DNA of 64,000 nucleotides from Streptomyces griseoloalbus (GTDB lineage: Bacteria > Actinomycetota > Actinomycetes > Streptomycetales > Streptomycetaceae). The stretch covers positions 124,001-188,000 of the forward strand of contig BMUD01000008.1 of the NCBI GenBank assembly GCA_014650015.1, given 5' to 3'. Made by a program: the position numbers and the translations under genes. The notes beneath the pieces are model-generated. The model worked only from the letters and a program-made list of their open reading frames with translations, was not told the origin of the DNA and made no database searches. Below are positions 28,770 to 38,893 of the stretch, in pieces (positions within the stretch are counted from its first letter, which is position 1; the number at the start of each line of letters is the position of its first letter).

Positions 28770-29390
28770 ATGGGCGTTCAGCGCCAGGCCCAGCGCCGCA
28801 GGATGGAGCCGGACGCCCGGCGGGCCGAGATCCTCGGCGTCGCACGCAGGCTGTTCGGGGCCAGGAGCTACGGCACGGTGTCCATCGCGGAGATCGCGGC
28901 CGAGGCCGGCGTGGCCCGTGCCCTGGTCAGCCACTACTTCGGCGGGAAGCGGCAGCTCTACCTGGAGGTGGTCCGGCAGATGATGGTCGTCCCGGCGTCG
29001 GTCTCCGAACGGCTCCCGCCGACCACCGCGGAGGAACGCATCTCGATCTGCGTCGACCGCTGGCTCGAAGTCGTGGAGCGCAACCGGGAGATGTGGCTGT
29101 CCGCGATCGGTCTGGAGGCCCTGGGCAACGACCCGGAGATCGACCAGATCATGCTCGAGGCCGACGAGATCGCGACCGACCGCGTCCTCGAGGCCGCCAT
29201 GATGACCGACGTCAGCGAGGGCCGGGAGAAGCTCCGGGCGATGATCCGGGCGCACAGCGGCATGCTGAAGGCCGCCTCCCGCGAATGGCTGGTGCGCGGC
29301 GCCCTCAGCCGGAGCGACCTGCACGTGATGCTGACCCGCACCGTGCTCCACCTGGTGCACACGGTGTTCCCCGCTCTGCGGGACGGCTGA
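28770..29390 (+). CDS. TetR/AcrR-family transcriptional regulator
   Basis: 206 residues. Basic N-terminus (QRQAQRRRMEPDARRAEI), then a TetR helix-turn-helix (about residues 42-70: AEIAAEAGVARALVSHYF) and a helical ligand domain. It lies 35 bases after fadD and 27 bases before the acyl-CoA dehydrogenase, so it is embedded in the acyl-CoA operon. By analogy with FadR-like and KstR-like TetR repressors it probably senses an acyl-CoA and controls the divergent fad promoters. Ligand and sites are not known. Confidence 0.9.
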   Translation: MGVQRQAQRRRMEPDARRAEILGVARRLFGARSYGTVSIAEIAAEAGVARALVSHYFGGKRQLYLEVVRQMMVVPASVSERLPPTTAEERISICVDRWLEVVERNREMWLSAIGLEALGNDPEIDQIMLEADEIATDRVLEAAMMTDVSEGREKLRAMIRAHSGMLKAASREWLVRGALSRSDLHVMLTRTVLHLVHTVFPALRDG

Positions 29391-29417
29391 ACCCCCTCAC
29401 CGGATCCCCAAGGAGAG

Positions 29418-30569
29418 ATGAGCGTCATGCCCCGAGTGCTGTCCGACGAACGCCGCGATCTGGTCAAGGCGATTGCCGACTTCTGCCGCCGCGAGTGCGG
29501 TACCAAGGAACAGCGCGACAAACTGACCGCCAACGGTCAGGAGCAGCACCACCAGAAGCTCTACGAGAAGATGGCGGCGCTGGGTTGGCTCGGCATCGCG
29601 ATCCCGGAGGCGTACGGCGGCGCCGGCCAGGGCATGACGGACCTCTGCCTGTTCCTGCGGGAGACCTCCTACGGGCTGGCGCCCATCAGCGGCTTCGGCA
29701 CCACCGTCATCGCGGCCGCCGCATACGAGAAGTTCGGCACCGAGGAGCAGAAGCGCACCGTCCTCCAAGGCGTCGTCAACGGACGGGTCGAGGCCATCTC
29801 GATGTCGGAACCGGGCGCCGGCTCCGACGTGGCCGCCCTGACCTGCCGTGCGGAACGCACCGGCGGCGGCTATCTGGTCAACGGCCAGAAGACCTGGTGC
29901 TCCAACGCCCACTTCGCCGACCACATCCTGCTGATCGCCCGCACGGAGCGGGGCGAGTCGAAACACGACGGGCTCACCCAGTTCATGGTGCCGACCGACG
30001 CCGACGGCCTGCGGATCAGGGGCATCGACACCATGGGCGGCAAGGACGTCAACGACCTCTACTTCACCGACTGCTTCGTCCCCGACTCCGCGGTCGTCGG
30101 CACTCCCGGACAGGGGTGGACCCAGCTCATGGCCGGACTGAACCTCGAGCGGATGATCCTCGCCGCCCTGATGCTGGGCGTCGCGCAGCGGGCGTTCGAC
30201 GACACCCTCACCTATGTGCGCCAGCGCGAGCAGTTCGGACGGCCCATCGGCTCCTTCCAGGCGCTCAGGCACCGGATCGCGGACATGGCCACCGAGCTCG
30301 AATGCGCCCAACTTCTCCTGGACGACGTCGCCGCCGCGATCGACGCCGAACCCGGCCGGGTGTTCGCCCGCGAGGCGTCCATGGCCAAGCTCAAGTGCAC
30401 CGAACTCGCCAAGCACGTGACCCTGGAGGGCATGCAGATGATGGGCGGCTACGGCTACGCCACCGAGTACGGCATGGAAGCCCTGCTCCGCTCGACCGTC
30501 GTCTCCACGGTGTACGGCGGAACGAGCGAGATCCAGCGGGAGATCATCGGCAAGACCTACGGACTGTAG
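29418..30569 (+). CDS. Acyl-CoA dehydrogenase
   Basis: 383 residues, FAD-dependent dehydrogenase for the first beta-oxidation step. Visible motifs are SMSEPGAGSDVAALTC (flavin/substrate loop) and the C-terminal VYGGTSEIQREIIGKTYGL; the base would be in the usual Glu region of that segment. AAGGAG lies only 2 bases before ATG 29418 and 11 bases before the in-frame ATG 29427, so the true start may be the latter (380 residues). It is third gene of the fadD operon. Chain-length or branched-chain preference cannot be read from the sequence. Confidence 0.92.
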   Translation: MSVMPRVLSDERRDLVKAIADFCRRECGTKEQRDKLTANGQEQHHQKLYEKMAALGWLGIAIPEAYGGAGQGMTDLCLFLRETSYGLAPISGFGTTVIAAAAYEKFGTEEQKRTVLQGVVNGRVEAISMSEPGAGSDVAALTCRAERTGGGYLVNGQKTWCSNAHFADHILLIARTERGESKHDGLTQFMVPTDADGLRIRGIDTMGGKDVNDLYFTDCFVPDSAVVGTPGQGWTQLMAGLNLERMILAALMLGVAQRAFDDTLTYVRQREQFGRPIGSFQALRHRIADMATELECAQLLLDDVAAAIDAEPGRVFAREASMAKLKCTELAKHVTLEGMQMMGGYGYATEYGMEALLRSTVVSTVYGGTSEIQREIIGKTYGL

Positions 30570-31556
<987 letters not shown>

Positions 31557-31728
31557 GGCCAACCGGGGCGCCGAGTTCCCCACGACGCTGCCGCACGCGA
31601 CCGGCGCCGAGGGCGGCCCCGCGAAATCCTCGGCAGCTTCGACCGCGACGCCCGCCGCGGCCATCAACGGGACGGCAGCGACTGAGAGGGGGTGACGGCG
31701 GCGGCACCGCACGGCGGGTGCCCGGGGC
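31557..31728. other. Decayed sequence upstream of methyltransferase remnant
   Basis: 172 bases with no intact gene. A frame from a GTG at 31549 runs 45 codons to a stop with no recognisable motif. No SAM-binding GxGxG segment can be found in any frame, so the 5' half of the neighbouring methyltransferase seems lost. Confidence 0.5.
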
Positions 31729-32295
31729 GTGGACGAGCGGGTGCACACCGTACGGGCCGACCTCGACGACACCGTCCGGCCCGACCTCGGCACGCCGGAC
31801 CTGGTGTGGGCCTCGGCCTCGATGCACCACTTGGCCCGCCCCGACCGCGCGCTGCGCACGGTCCACGACGTCCTCGCGCCCGGCGGGCTGTTCGCGGTCG
31901 TCGAACTGGCCGGCTTCCCCCGCTCCCTGCCCGAGACCGCTCCGGAGGACCGGCCCGGCCTGAAGGGACGCCGCCACCTCGCGGGCGAGCGCCACCACGC
32001 CGATCACGTTCCCACCGCGGCGCCGACCGGTGGCCGAAGCCGACAGCCGCCGGATTCACCCTGGCAGGCGAACGCACCCTCACCGCGCACATCGAGGGCT
32101 CCCGCGACGGTAGGCGCCTACGCCCGCGGCAGCCTGCGACGCGTCCGCGGCGGCGTCGCCGACGCGCTCCCGCCCGAGGACCTGGCCGCGCTCGATCGAC
32201 TGCTCGACACCGACAGCCCGCACAGCGTCCTGCGCCGGGACGACCTCGCGGTACGCACCCGGCGCAGTGTCTGGGCCGCACGCCGCGGCCGGTGA
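31729..32295 (+). pseudogene. Methyltransferase remnant: 5' deleted and double-frameshifted
   Basis: Frame 1 codes for DLVWASASMHHLARPDRAL and DVLAPGGLFAVVELAGF, the post-motif-I half of a class I SAM-dependent methyltransferase. After HHADHVPT (about 32010) similarity moves to another frame (PTAAGFTLAGERTLTAHIEG, about 32025-32105). It then returns to frame 1 for GAYARGSLRRVRGGVADAL and the C-terminal DTDSPHSVLRRDDLAVRT. Two compensating frameshifts plus the missing N-terminal SAM site make it a pseudogene. The uninterrupted 188-codon frame is therefore misleading. Confidence 0.75.
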
Positions 32296-32329
32296 GCCCG
32301 GACGGGCCGGTGGGACGCGGCCGGTGAGC

Positions 32330-32638
32330 TCAGGCGTGGTCGGGCGTCGTGGTGCGGCGGTGCTCGGTCAGTTCGAGCTCGATGAAGGCCCCGACCATGG
32401 CCCGCCACACGGCCTCGGCGACCTCGGGGGCCAGACCGGCGGTCTCGGCCCGCGACCGCGCCGCGGCGACGACGCGCTCGGCCCGGTCCGGGGCCCGCAC
32501 GGCCTGTTCGTCCGCCTTGAGGACCGCCGCCGACCGCACCAGACGCTGACGCCGGGCGAGCAGGTCGACCAACTCCCCGTCGAGCGCGTCGATCTGGGCA
32601 CGGATCTCGGCCAGTGACTGAGGCTTGAGGCTCGGCAT
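32330..32638 (-). CDS. aroQ: Chorismate mutase, AroQ type
   Basis: 102-residue all-helical AroQ-class protein: IRAQIDALDGELVDLLARRQ, then VRSAAVLKADEQ and ERVVAAARSRAETAGL, with the Arg/Lys/Glu positions expected of monofunctional chorismate mutases. It turns chorismate into prephenate. It is last gene of a leftward operon, 7 bases after the propeller-amidohydrolase stop, and lies in a region with anthranilate synthase and a BacA-like prephenate enzyme. A dedicated prephenate supply for a secondary pathway is the likely purpose. The Shine-Dalgarno sequence is weak, which suggests translational coupling. Confidence 0.88.
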   Translation of the reverse strand: MPSLKPQSLAEIRAQIDALDGELVDLLARRQRLVRSAAVLKADEQAVRAPDRAERVVAAARSRAETAGLAPEVAEAVWRAMVGAFIELELTEHRRTTTPDHA

Positions 32639-32645
32639 GACGTCA

Positions 32646-35600
32646 TCATTCCACGCGGTGATCCTCGCAACAGCCGTCCCTGACCATCTGCTCGGTGACC
32701 GCGCCCCAGCCCCGCCGCGGTGCCGTCCGTGCCGCCGGAGGGCTGAAGGCCGTGTGCAGGTCCGCCCGCTCGTGCAGCACACCGCCGCGGACGACGGCGC
32801 TGGTGCGGATCAGGGCGTCGAAGTCCTCGAACGGGTCGCCGTCGACGAGCGTCAGGTCGGCCAGCTTGCCCGGTTCCACCGTGCCGAGGTGACGGTCCAC
32901 TCCGAAGACGCGGGCCGGGGTGCGGGTCACGGTGGTCAGGGCCTCGGCGGGCGTCAGTCCGTGGCGGTGCAGGGCGCGCAGCGCCAGGTGCAGCTGGAGA
33001 CCCACCGGGGAGAGCGGGGCGTCGGTGCCGAGGAGCAGCTGCCCGCCGCCGCGCACCACCCGGCGGTAGGCGTCGACCTCCCGTGCCAGGACCTCCCGTT
33101 CGAGGTCGGTCGGGGGTGTGGCCGCGATGCCCCGGACGAGGGACACGTCCCAGGGAGGCATCATCCGGGTCACCCGGTCGTCCTCGGCCACCCGCGGATC
33201 GGCGCCGATCAGCGGCATGGCGGTGAACGGGGTGGCGATCAGGTGGAAACGGCCCCGGTTGTAGATCTCCAGCGTGTCCTGGTGGGTGTACCCCTCGGCG
33301 CTCGCGCCATGGCCGTACTCGGCGCGGTCGGTGGCCAGCAGATGGGTGGTGAGGTCCTGCCCGGCGTGGATGCCGGCGGCGCACAGGTGGGTGCCGCTCA
33401 GCACGCCGAGCCGGTCGTGGGCGTGACGGGCGGCCCGCTCCATGTGCCGGAAGGGGGCACGCACGTACGTCTTGACGAAGTCCCAGTCCAGCGCCCGGGC
33501 CCGGGCCAGCGAGCGGGCGAAGCCCTCGTCGGTGCGGTGGGCGCGGCCCATGCTGTAGCCGACGCGGGAGCCGTCGAGCAGCTCGCCGGTGGCCAGCAGA
33601 CGGGGCGCGGCGAGCCGGCCGGCCGCGATGTCCTCGCGCAGCCGCACCTGTTCGTAGGCGAAGCCGCCCAGCGAGACCGTGGTGGTGATGCCGTACGCGA
33701 GCTGGACGGCGCCCTGCCGGGCACCGTAGGTGTACTGCCAGGGGTGGACGTGCGCGTCCCACAGGCCGGGCAGCACGGTACGGGCGGAGGCGTCCACGGT
33801 ACGTGCGGCGGCACGGCCCGGCCGGTGCGGTTCGATCCCGCTGATCCGGCCGTCGCGCAGGAGGATGTCCACGTCCGCGCGGGGTGCGGAGCCGGTGCCG
33901 TCCCACAGCAGGCCGGCGTGCACGACCGTGTCGACGGGGGCGGGGCGCCGGTAGTGGAGGGCGACGGGCACGGTGCGGGCGGGTCCGGCGGGTGTGCCGT
34001 CGGCGGCGAGGCGCAGCAGCCGCAGCCGGCCGCCGGACTGGTAGAGCAGGGTGCGGGAGTCGCCGCACCAGGCGGGGTGGTCGGCGGGCTCGTCGGTCAG
34101 CCGGCGGGCCTCGCCGTCGGGGGTGCCGTCGGGGGTGACCGGCAGCAGCCACAGTGCCGACTCGCTGACGCAGGCCATGGCCCGGCCGTCGGGCGACCAG
34201 ACGGGGCCGGAGGCGTAGCGGTCGGACAGGGAGGCGTGCGGGGCGAGACCGTGGCGGCGGTCCGCGCCGGTACGGGTGTCGACGACGCGGATGATGTTGT
34301 GACCCTCGCGGAAACGGAGGTTGAGACGGTTGCGGTCGCACAGGGCGAGGTGGCGGCCGTCCGGCGACCAGCTGGGGCGGCCGGGCAGACCACCGCCGCC
34401 GAGCGGGGCGACGAGCGTCCGCTCCTCATCGGTCGCCAGGTCGCGTACGAGCAGGTTGCCCGCCATGTCCAGACAGGCGAGGCGGGTGCCGTCCGGGGAG
34501 ACCACCGCGTGGACCCGGCCGCCCGGAGCGAGGACGCTCTCGGTGCCGTCGGCCAGGTCACGCCGGCGCACGGTGTTCAGGCCCTCCCGGTCGTCGGTGT
34601 AGACGAGGGCCCGGCCGTCCGGGGTCCACACCGGGCCCTGCACGTACGCGGTGGGCGCGTTCTGCCGTACCTTGCGCGGGGTGCCGCCCTTGATGTCCAC
34701 CACCCACAGGGCGTTGAGCGCGGCGAAGGCCACCTCGCGGCCGTCGGGGGAGGGGCTGGGCAGGTGGATGCCGCGCACCGGCCGGGTCCGCTCGGCCTCC
34801 AGCGCGTACGTCTTGACCGTGTACCCGGGCCGGGGGATCTCCAGGGCGGCGTGGAAGGCGAGGTCGCGGCCCGCGCCGTCGCGGTGCGGGCGGATCACCC
34901 GGAACCGGCCGCCCACGGTGAGGAGGAGTTGCTCGTCGTCGATCCAGCGGGGCGGCGCGGGCGCCAGCTCGTCGTCCAGGGCCACCCGACGGCCGTCCAC
35001 GAACAACGCGATGGCCTCGGTCTTGGGTGGTCCGGGCACACTCCGCAGCCAGGCGAGGCGCCCGGCCGGGGAGACGGCGGGAGCCAGCAGATTGCCCTCG
35101 GCGGTGGTCTGTTCGACGCGCGCCCCGGTGCCGTCGAGGGCGACCGAGACGATGGTCCGCGCGGTGAGCGCGGGGGCACTGTATCCGGCGCGGACGAACA
35201 GCAGCCGGGAGCCGTCGGCGGACCAGACCGGGTCGAAGTCCTCCCAGGGACCGTCCTGCACGGGCCCGTCCTGTCCGGGGAGCCCGGTGACCCGGCGCGG
35301 TGCGCCGTCGCGGACCGCGACCGTCCAGATGCGGTACGGGCTGCCGTGGACCGGGTCGCCGCCGCGCTCCGAGCAGAAGGCGAGGGTCCGCCCGTCGGGA
35401 GACCAGGCGGGCGCGCGGTCGTCGAACGGGCCGTCGGTGAGGCGCCGCAGCCCGGAGCCGTCCGCGAGCATCAGCCACAGGTGGAACGCTCCGTCGCGGT
35501 AGGCGCTCATCGCGATGTGCCGTCCGTCGGGAGAGAACACCGGCCGGCTGGGCTCCAGATCGGGCGGGGTGAGCGCGGTGGCGGCGGAGCCGTCACCGGG

Positions 35601-35849
35601 CACCGACCACAGCACGCCCTGCACCTCGGCGACGACCCGGTCGCCTCCCGGGGCCGCGGTGGCGGCGCCGTTGGTGACACCGGTGAACCGCAGACGCACC
35701 GTTTCACCGGGGGTCGCGGCGACGGGCGGCTCCGCCGGGTGCGGGGCCGCGGTGGCGGGCGGGGCGAGACCGTCGGCGAGCAGCGCGCCGGACAGGGCCG
35801 TTCCCGAGGTGGCCTGCAGGAACCGTCTACGGGGCAGAGCCGGGGACAT
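32646..35849 (-). CDS. Tat-exported beta-propeller/amidohydrolase fusion
   Basis: 1067 residues. A Tat signal (PRRRFLQATSGTALSGALL) leads to a long TolB/WD40-like beta-propeller (about 50-640) with repeated SPDGRxLAF-type blades. A metal-dependent amidohydrolase domain follows (about 650-1067): WDAHVHPW (HxH, about 700), GTHLCAAGIHAGQD, LLGTDAPLSPVG and the C-terminal GTVEPGKLADLTLVDGDPF. Such proteins are extracytoplasmic hydrolases of the imidazolonepropionase-like group, often annotated as peptidases or amidases. Six bases separate it from the MFS gene upstream and seven from aroQ downstream, so it is in one operon with an ATP-grasp ligase. It may cleave an exported amide or peptide product. 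The substrate is unknown. Confidence 0.88.
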   Translation of the reverse strand: MSPALPRRRFLQATSGTALSGALLADGLAPPATAAPHPAEPPVAATPGETVRLRFTGVTNGAATAAPGGDRVVAEVQGVLWSVPGDGSAATALTPPDLEPSRPVFSPDGRHIAMSAYRDGAFHLWLMLADGSGLRRLTDGPFDDRAPAWSPDGRTLAFCSERGGDPVHGSPYRIWTVAVRDGAPRRVTGLPGQDGPVQDGPWEDFDPVWSADGSRLLFVRAGYSAPALTARTIVSVALDGTGARVEQTTAEGNLLAPAVSPAGRLAWLRSVPGPPKTEAIALFVDGRRVALDDELAPAPPRWIDDEQLLLTVGGRFRVIRPHRDGAGRDLAFHAALEIPRPGYTVKTYALEAERTRPVRGIHLPSPSPDGREVAFAALNALWVVDIKGGTPRKVRQNAPTAYVQGPVWTPDGRALVYTDDREGLNTVRRRDLADGTESVLAPGGRVHAVVSPDGTRLACLDMAGNLLVRDLATDEERTLVAPLGGGGLPGRPSWSPDGRHLALCDRNRLNLRFREGHNIIRVVDTRTGADRRHGLAPHASLSDRYASGPVWSPDGRAMACVSESALWLLPVTPDGTPDGEARRLTDEPADHPAWCGDSRTLLYQSGGRLRLLRLAADGTPAGPARTVPVALHYRRPAPVDTVVHAGLLWDGTGSAPRADVDILLRDGRISGIEPHRPGRAAARTVDASARTVLPGLWDAHVHPWQYTYGARQGAVQLAYGITTTVSLGGFAYEQVRLREDIAAGRLAAPRLLATGELLDGSRVGYSMGRAHRTDEGFARSLARARALDWDFVKTYVRAPFRHMERAARHAHDRLGVLSGTHLCAAGIHAGQDLTTHLLATDRAEYGHGASAEGYTHQDTLEIYNRGRFHLIATPFTAMPLIGADPRVAEDDRVTRMMPPWDVSLVRGIAATPPTDLEREVLAREVDAYRRVVRGGGQLLLGTDAPLSPVGLQLHLALRALHRHGLTPAEALTTVTRTPARVFGVDRHLGTVEPGKLADLTLVDGDPFEDFDALIRTSAVVRGGVLHERADLHTAFSPPAARTAPRRGWGAVTEQMVRDGCCEDHRVE

Positions 35850-35855
35850 GGGGCC

Positions 35856-37118
35856 TCACTTCTTCGGGTCGGGGCGGGGTGACCGCCGCCCGGACGCGGG
35901 CATTCCGTAGTACGCGGCGACGGCGGCGAACGCGGCGACGGCACCGCACAGCAGCCAGACGGTGTCACCCATCAGGGCCCAGGCGGCGACGCCCGCGGCG
36001 GGGCCCACGGCGGAGCCGACGCCGAACATCGCCTGGGAGGCGCCGAGATACCGGCTGCGGTTCTCGGGGGCGGCGGCCAGCGCGGGATAGGCCGTCATGG
36101 TGGGGGAGCCGATGATCTCGCCGACGGACCACACCACGGTCGCGGCGACGAGCCCCGCGACGCCCAACGGAAGCGCGTACGCGGTGAGTCCGGCGCCGAC
36201 GGCCAGGATGCCGGCGATGGCGGCCAGCCGGGCGGGCCAGCGCTGCACCTTCCGGGTCACCGCCAGCTCGCACACGATGACGATGGCGCCGTTGACGGCG
36301 ACCAGGACGCCGTACACGAGGGTGTCGAAGCCGTGGGCGCGCACCGCGAGCGGCAGCGTCGACAGGTACTGGGTGTAGACGGCGGAGAAGCCGAGGATGG
36401 CGGCCAGGAACAGCACGAAGGGACGGTCGCGCAGCACCGCGCGGTACCCGGTCGCCCCTTCCGGGCGTCGGGGCGGGCCATCGGCGGCCCGGGCCGCTTT
36501 CGTGGGGCGGTCGGCCGGCAGCAGCAGGTGTCCGAGGACGGCGACGGCGAGGGCGGCTGCCGCCTCCCCCCAGAACAGCAGCGCGTACGAGTGCGTCAGG
36601 AGCGCGGCGCCGATGAGCGGGGCCGCGGTGGTGCCGATGTTGGTGGCGAGCCGGTACATCGCGAAGACCATGACGCGGCGCCGCTCACCGGTGAGGCGGC
36701 TGACGAGTTCCGCCGACGCGGGCCGGTAGACCTGGCCCGCCGCCCCCGTACCCGCCGCCAGCAGCAGCATCACCGGGTACGACGACGCGTACAGCACCGC
36801 GGCGGTGAGGGCGGCGTTGAGCGCCATCGAGGCCACGACGGACAGGCGGACGCCGATCCGGCCGATGAGCCAGCCGCCGAGCAGGATGCCGGCGACCGCG
36901 CCCGCGCCGTGCGCGGCGACCGCGAACCCGGCCCGCACCTCGGGGAATCCGCGCGCGACCATGAACAGCACGAGGAACACCTGGAGGAAGCCGCCGAGCC
37001 GGTTCACCATGATCCCTGCGATCACGGCCTTCACCGGGAGGGGCGCCTCCCGCCAGGTCCGCGCGATGCCGGCCGCGGCCTCGGCGTCGGTGCCGAGGGC
37101 CGTCTCCTCCACACTCAT
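35856..37118 (-). CDS. MFS transporter (DHA1-type exporter)
   Basis: 420 residues with about twelve hydrophobic segments and the cytoplasmic loop motif GGWLIGRIGVRLSVV between helices 2 and 3. Related to small-molecule drug exporters. ATG at 37118 overlaps the ATP-grasp stop by four bases, so ligase and exporter are made together, as in dipeptide antibiotic loci such as bacilysin (BacD/BacE). Probably exports the ligase product or confers self-resistance. Confidence 0.9.
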   Translation of the reverse strand: MSVEETALGTDAEAAAGIARTWREAPLPVKAVIAGIMVNRLGGFLQVFLVLFMVARGFPEVRAGFAVAAHGAGAVAGILLGGWLIGRIGVRLSVVASMALNAALTAAVLYASSYPVMLLLAAGTGAAGQVYRPASAELVSRLTGERRRVMVFAMYRLATNIGTTAAPLIGAALLTHSYALLFWGEAAAALAVAVLGHLLLPADRPTKAARAADGPPRRPEGATGYRAVLRDRPFVLFLAAILGFSAVYTQYLSTLPLAVRAHGFDTLVYGVLVAVNGAIVIVCELAVTRKVQRWPARLAAIAGILAVGAGLTAYALPLGVAGLVAATVVWSVGEIIGSPTMTAYPALAAAPENRSRYLGASQAMFGVGSAVGPAAGVAAWALMGDTVWLLCGAVAAFAAVAAYYGMPASGRRSPRPDPKK

Positions 37119-38371
37119 CGCGGTACGGCGACCGGTGCGGCAGCCGGTTGGAGGTGGACGGCCCGCTCGGCGGCGTCCAGGATCCGCCGGCAGGCGTCGG
37201 CGGTGCCGGCGGTGGCGACCAGCATGGCGTAGCGGCCGGTGTGCGAGGCGGGCGGCAGTTCCAGGACGTGGCCGGGCCGGGCGACGACGCGGGCGATGTC
37301 GATGCCGGCCGGCAGCCGGTCCCGGTCGATGGTGACCCGGCCGACGACGGTCTCCACCTCGGGGTAGAGGAAGCGGACGGCGGCGGCGCCGTGCCGGGCG
37401 GTGCCCGGCCGGGGGCGCTGCCCGAGGGCCAGGCGGGCGGCGGCGTCGCCCGCGTCCCAGCCGGTGGCGAGCAGACCGAGGTAGGAGATGAAGTCGCCGC
37501 CGCTGCGCGCGTTGACCTCGACCAGGGCCGGGCCGCGGGCGGTCAGGCGCCACTCCGAGTGGGTCCAGCCGTGGGTGATGCCGACGGCGGCGTGCACCGT
37601 GGTCAGCGCGCGCAGCAGCGCGGCGTCGGCGAGCAGCGGGTCGGCCGCCGCGACGCCGTGGCCGACCTCCTCGAAGCTGGGCGGGGGGCTCAGTTCCTTG
37701 CGGGCGACGAAGAGCGGGGTGACCTCGCCGTCCCAGATCAGGGAGTCGACGCTGATCTCCGGTCCGTCGAGGTACTCCTCGACCAGGACGGGCTGTTCGA
37801 AGCGCTCGCGGACCTCGGTCATGGTGGTGCCGCGGATCTCCGGGAAGATCGCGGCGAGTTCGTCGGGGGTGCGGGCCATCCGGGTGCCGGTGCTGCCGAC
37901 CAGCGCGCGCGGCTTGACCACCACGGGGTAGCCGGTCGTGGCGGCCGCCGCGTATGCCTCGTCCAGGGTGGACACGGCGGTGGAGCGGGCCTGCGGCCCC
38001 CCGGCCTCCGCGACCGCGAGGCGGGTCAGGTGCTTGTCCCGGCAGGTCAGTACGGCCTCCGGGGACAGACCGGGCAGGCCGAGGGCGCGGGCGACCCGGG
38101 CGGCGGGCAGGATGCGGGTCTCGTCCCAGCACAGGATCGCGTCGGCGCCGACGGGGAGGGCGGCGCGGGTCATGGCCTCGGCGTCCAGGGTGTCCACCAG
38201 CGTGTGACCGGTGATGAAGGGGGACTCCCAGTCGGCCGCACGGTCGGAGAACAGCCAGATCCGGTACTCACGGGCCACGGACTCCAGCAGGTGGCCGCGG
38301 GTCTCCCGGTCCATGGGACTGATCAGGACCAGCAGCGGCGCGGAGGACGAAGGCAAGGAGGCGGAAAGCAT
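37115..38371 (-). CDS. ATP-grasp ligase (amino-acid/peptide ligase type)
   Basis: 418 residues. A pre-ATP-grasp N-terminal domain (PLLVLISPMDRETRGHLLE...) precedes an ATP-grasp core: YPVVVKPRALVGSTGTR (ATP lysine and loop), QPVLVEEYLDGPEISVDS and ALVEVNARSGGDFISYLG (metal-binding Glu/Asn). The C-terminal domain resembles that of BacD-like L-amino-acid ligases and carnosine-synthase relatives. It should join a carboxylate and an amine through an acyl-phosphate. It is first gene of the ligase-MFS-amidohydrolase-aroQ operon and lies opposite a MocR regulator. Substrates are unknown; an amino acid derived from prephenate or anthranilate is an attractive guess. Confidence 0.88.
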   Translation of the reverse strand: MLSASLPSSSAPLLVLISPMDRETRGHLLESVAREYRIWLFSDRAADWESPFITGHTLVDTLDAEAMTRAALPVGADAILCWDETRILPAARVARALGLPGLSPEAVLTCRDKHLTRLAVAEAGGPQARSTAVSTLDEAYAAAATTGYPVVVKPRALVGSTGTRMARTPDELAAIFPEIRGTTMTEVRERFEQPVLVEEYLDGPEISVDSLIWDGEVTPLFVARKELSPPPSFEEVGHGVAAADPLLADAALLRALTTVHAAVGITHGWTHSEWRLTARGPALVEVNARSGGDFISYLGLLATGWDAGDAAARLALGQRPRPGTARHGAAAVRFLYPEVETVVGRVTIDRDRLPAGIDIARVVARPGHVLELPPASHTGRYAMLVATAGTADACRRILDAAERAVHLQPAAAPVAVPR

Positions 38372-38530
38372 CGACGTCGCCTTTCGATGGGAGGGACTAC
38401 GGCCCGGACCGGACCGGCGGACCGGACGGCGGGCCCGTGCTCAGGGCGGTGGTGGCGGGCCGGGGGCCGTCGCGGCCGACGGGCCGGGTGGCGGCCGGGC
38501 GGGTCGGTGGCCCCCGGGGAGGTCCGGGGA

Positions 38531-38863
38531 TCAGGGCGTCGCCGGCTTGGTGGTGGTCTCCGACCAGCGGGTGAGGAGGTCGGTGGCCGTGCCGGAGTCG
38601 ATGGCCGCGGCCATGGTGGAGATGCCGGCGGTGCCCGCCCGGTCGCCGCCCGTCCCCACCACGTCGACCGTCGGGCCGGGCACGTCGACGGGCAGCGCGA
38701 GGGCGCGCAGGGCGACGAGGAGTCCCGCCAGTTGGACGGGGGCGGCGGCTCCGGTCATCACCTGGTCCATCGCCCAGGCGGTGTCGGACGCCTCCGGATC
38801 GTGCCCGTCCAGCAGCGCACCGAGCAGGTCCGGCCACGTTCTCGTACTTTCGCGGACTGTCAC
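38531..38863 (-). pseudogene. Internally deleted anthranilate phosphoribosyltransferase (trpD remnant)
   Basis: 110 codons in one open frame. The first part matches TrpD: TWPDLLGALLDGHDPEASDT, AWAMDQVMTGAAAPVQLAG, then VPGPTVDVVGTGGD (the PRPP loop) and ISTMAAA. It then jumps directly to what looks like the extreme C-terminus of TrpD, AIDSGTATDLLTRWSE. About 20 residues before the PRPP loop and roughly 200 after it are missing against a usual length near 350, including most of the anthranilate site. It is almost surely not a phosphoribosyltransferase. Because the frame is kept it might encode a small residual protein. GTG at 38863 is the only good start. It is divergent from the MocR gene. 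Confidence 0.65.
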
Positions 38864-38893
38864 AGCCGCAGTCTTCCGAGCCGGGAAAGGGGG

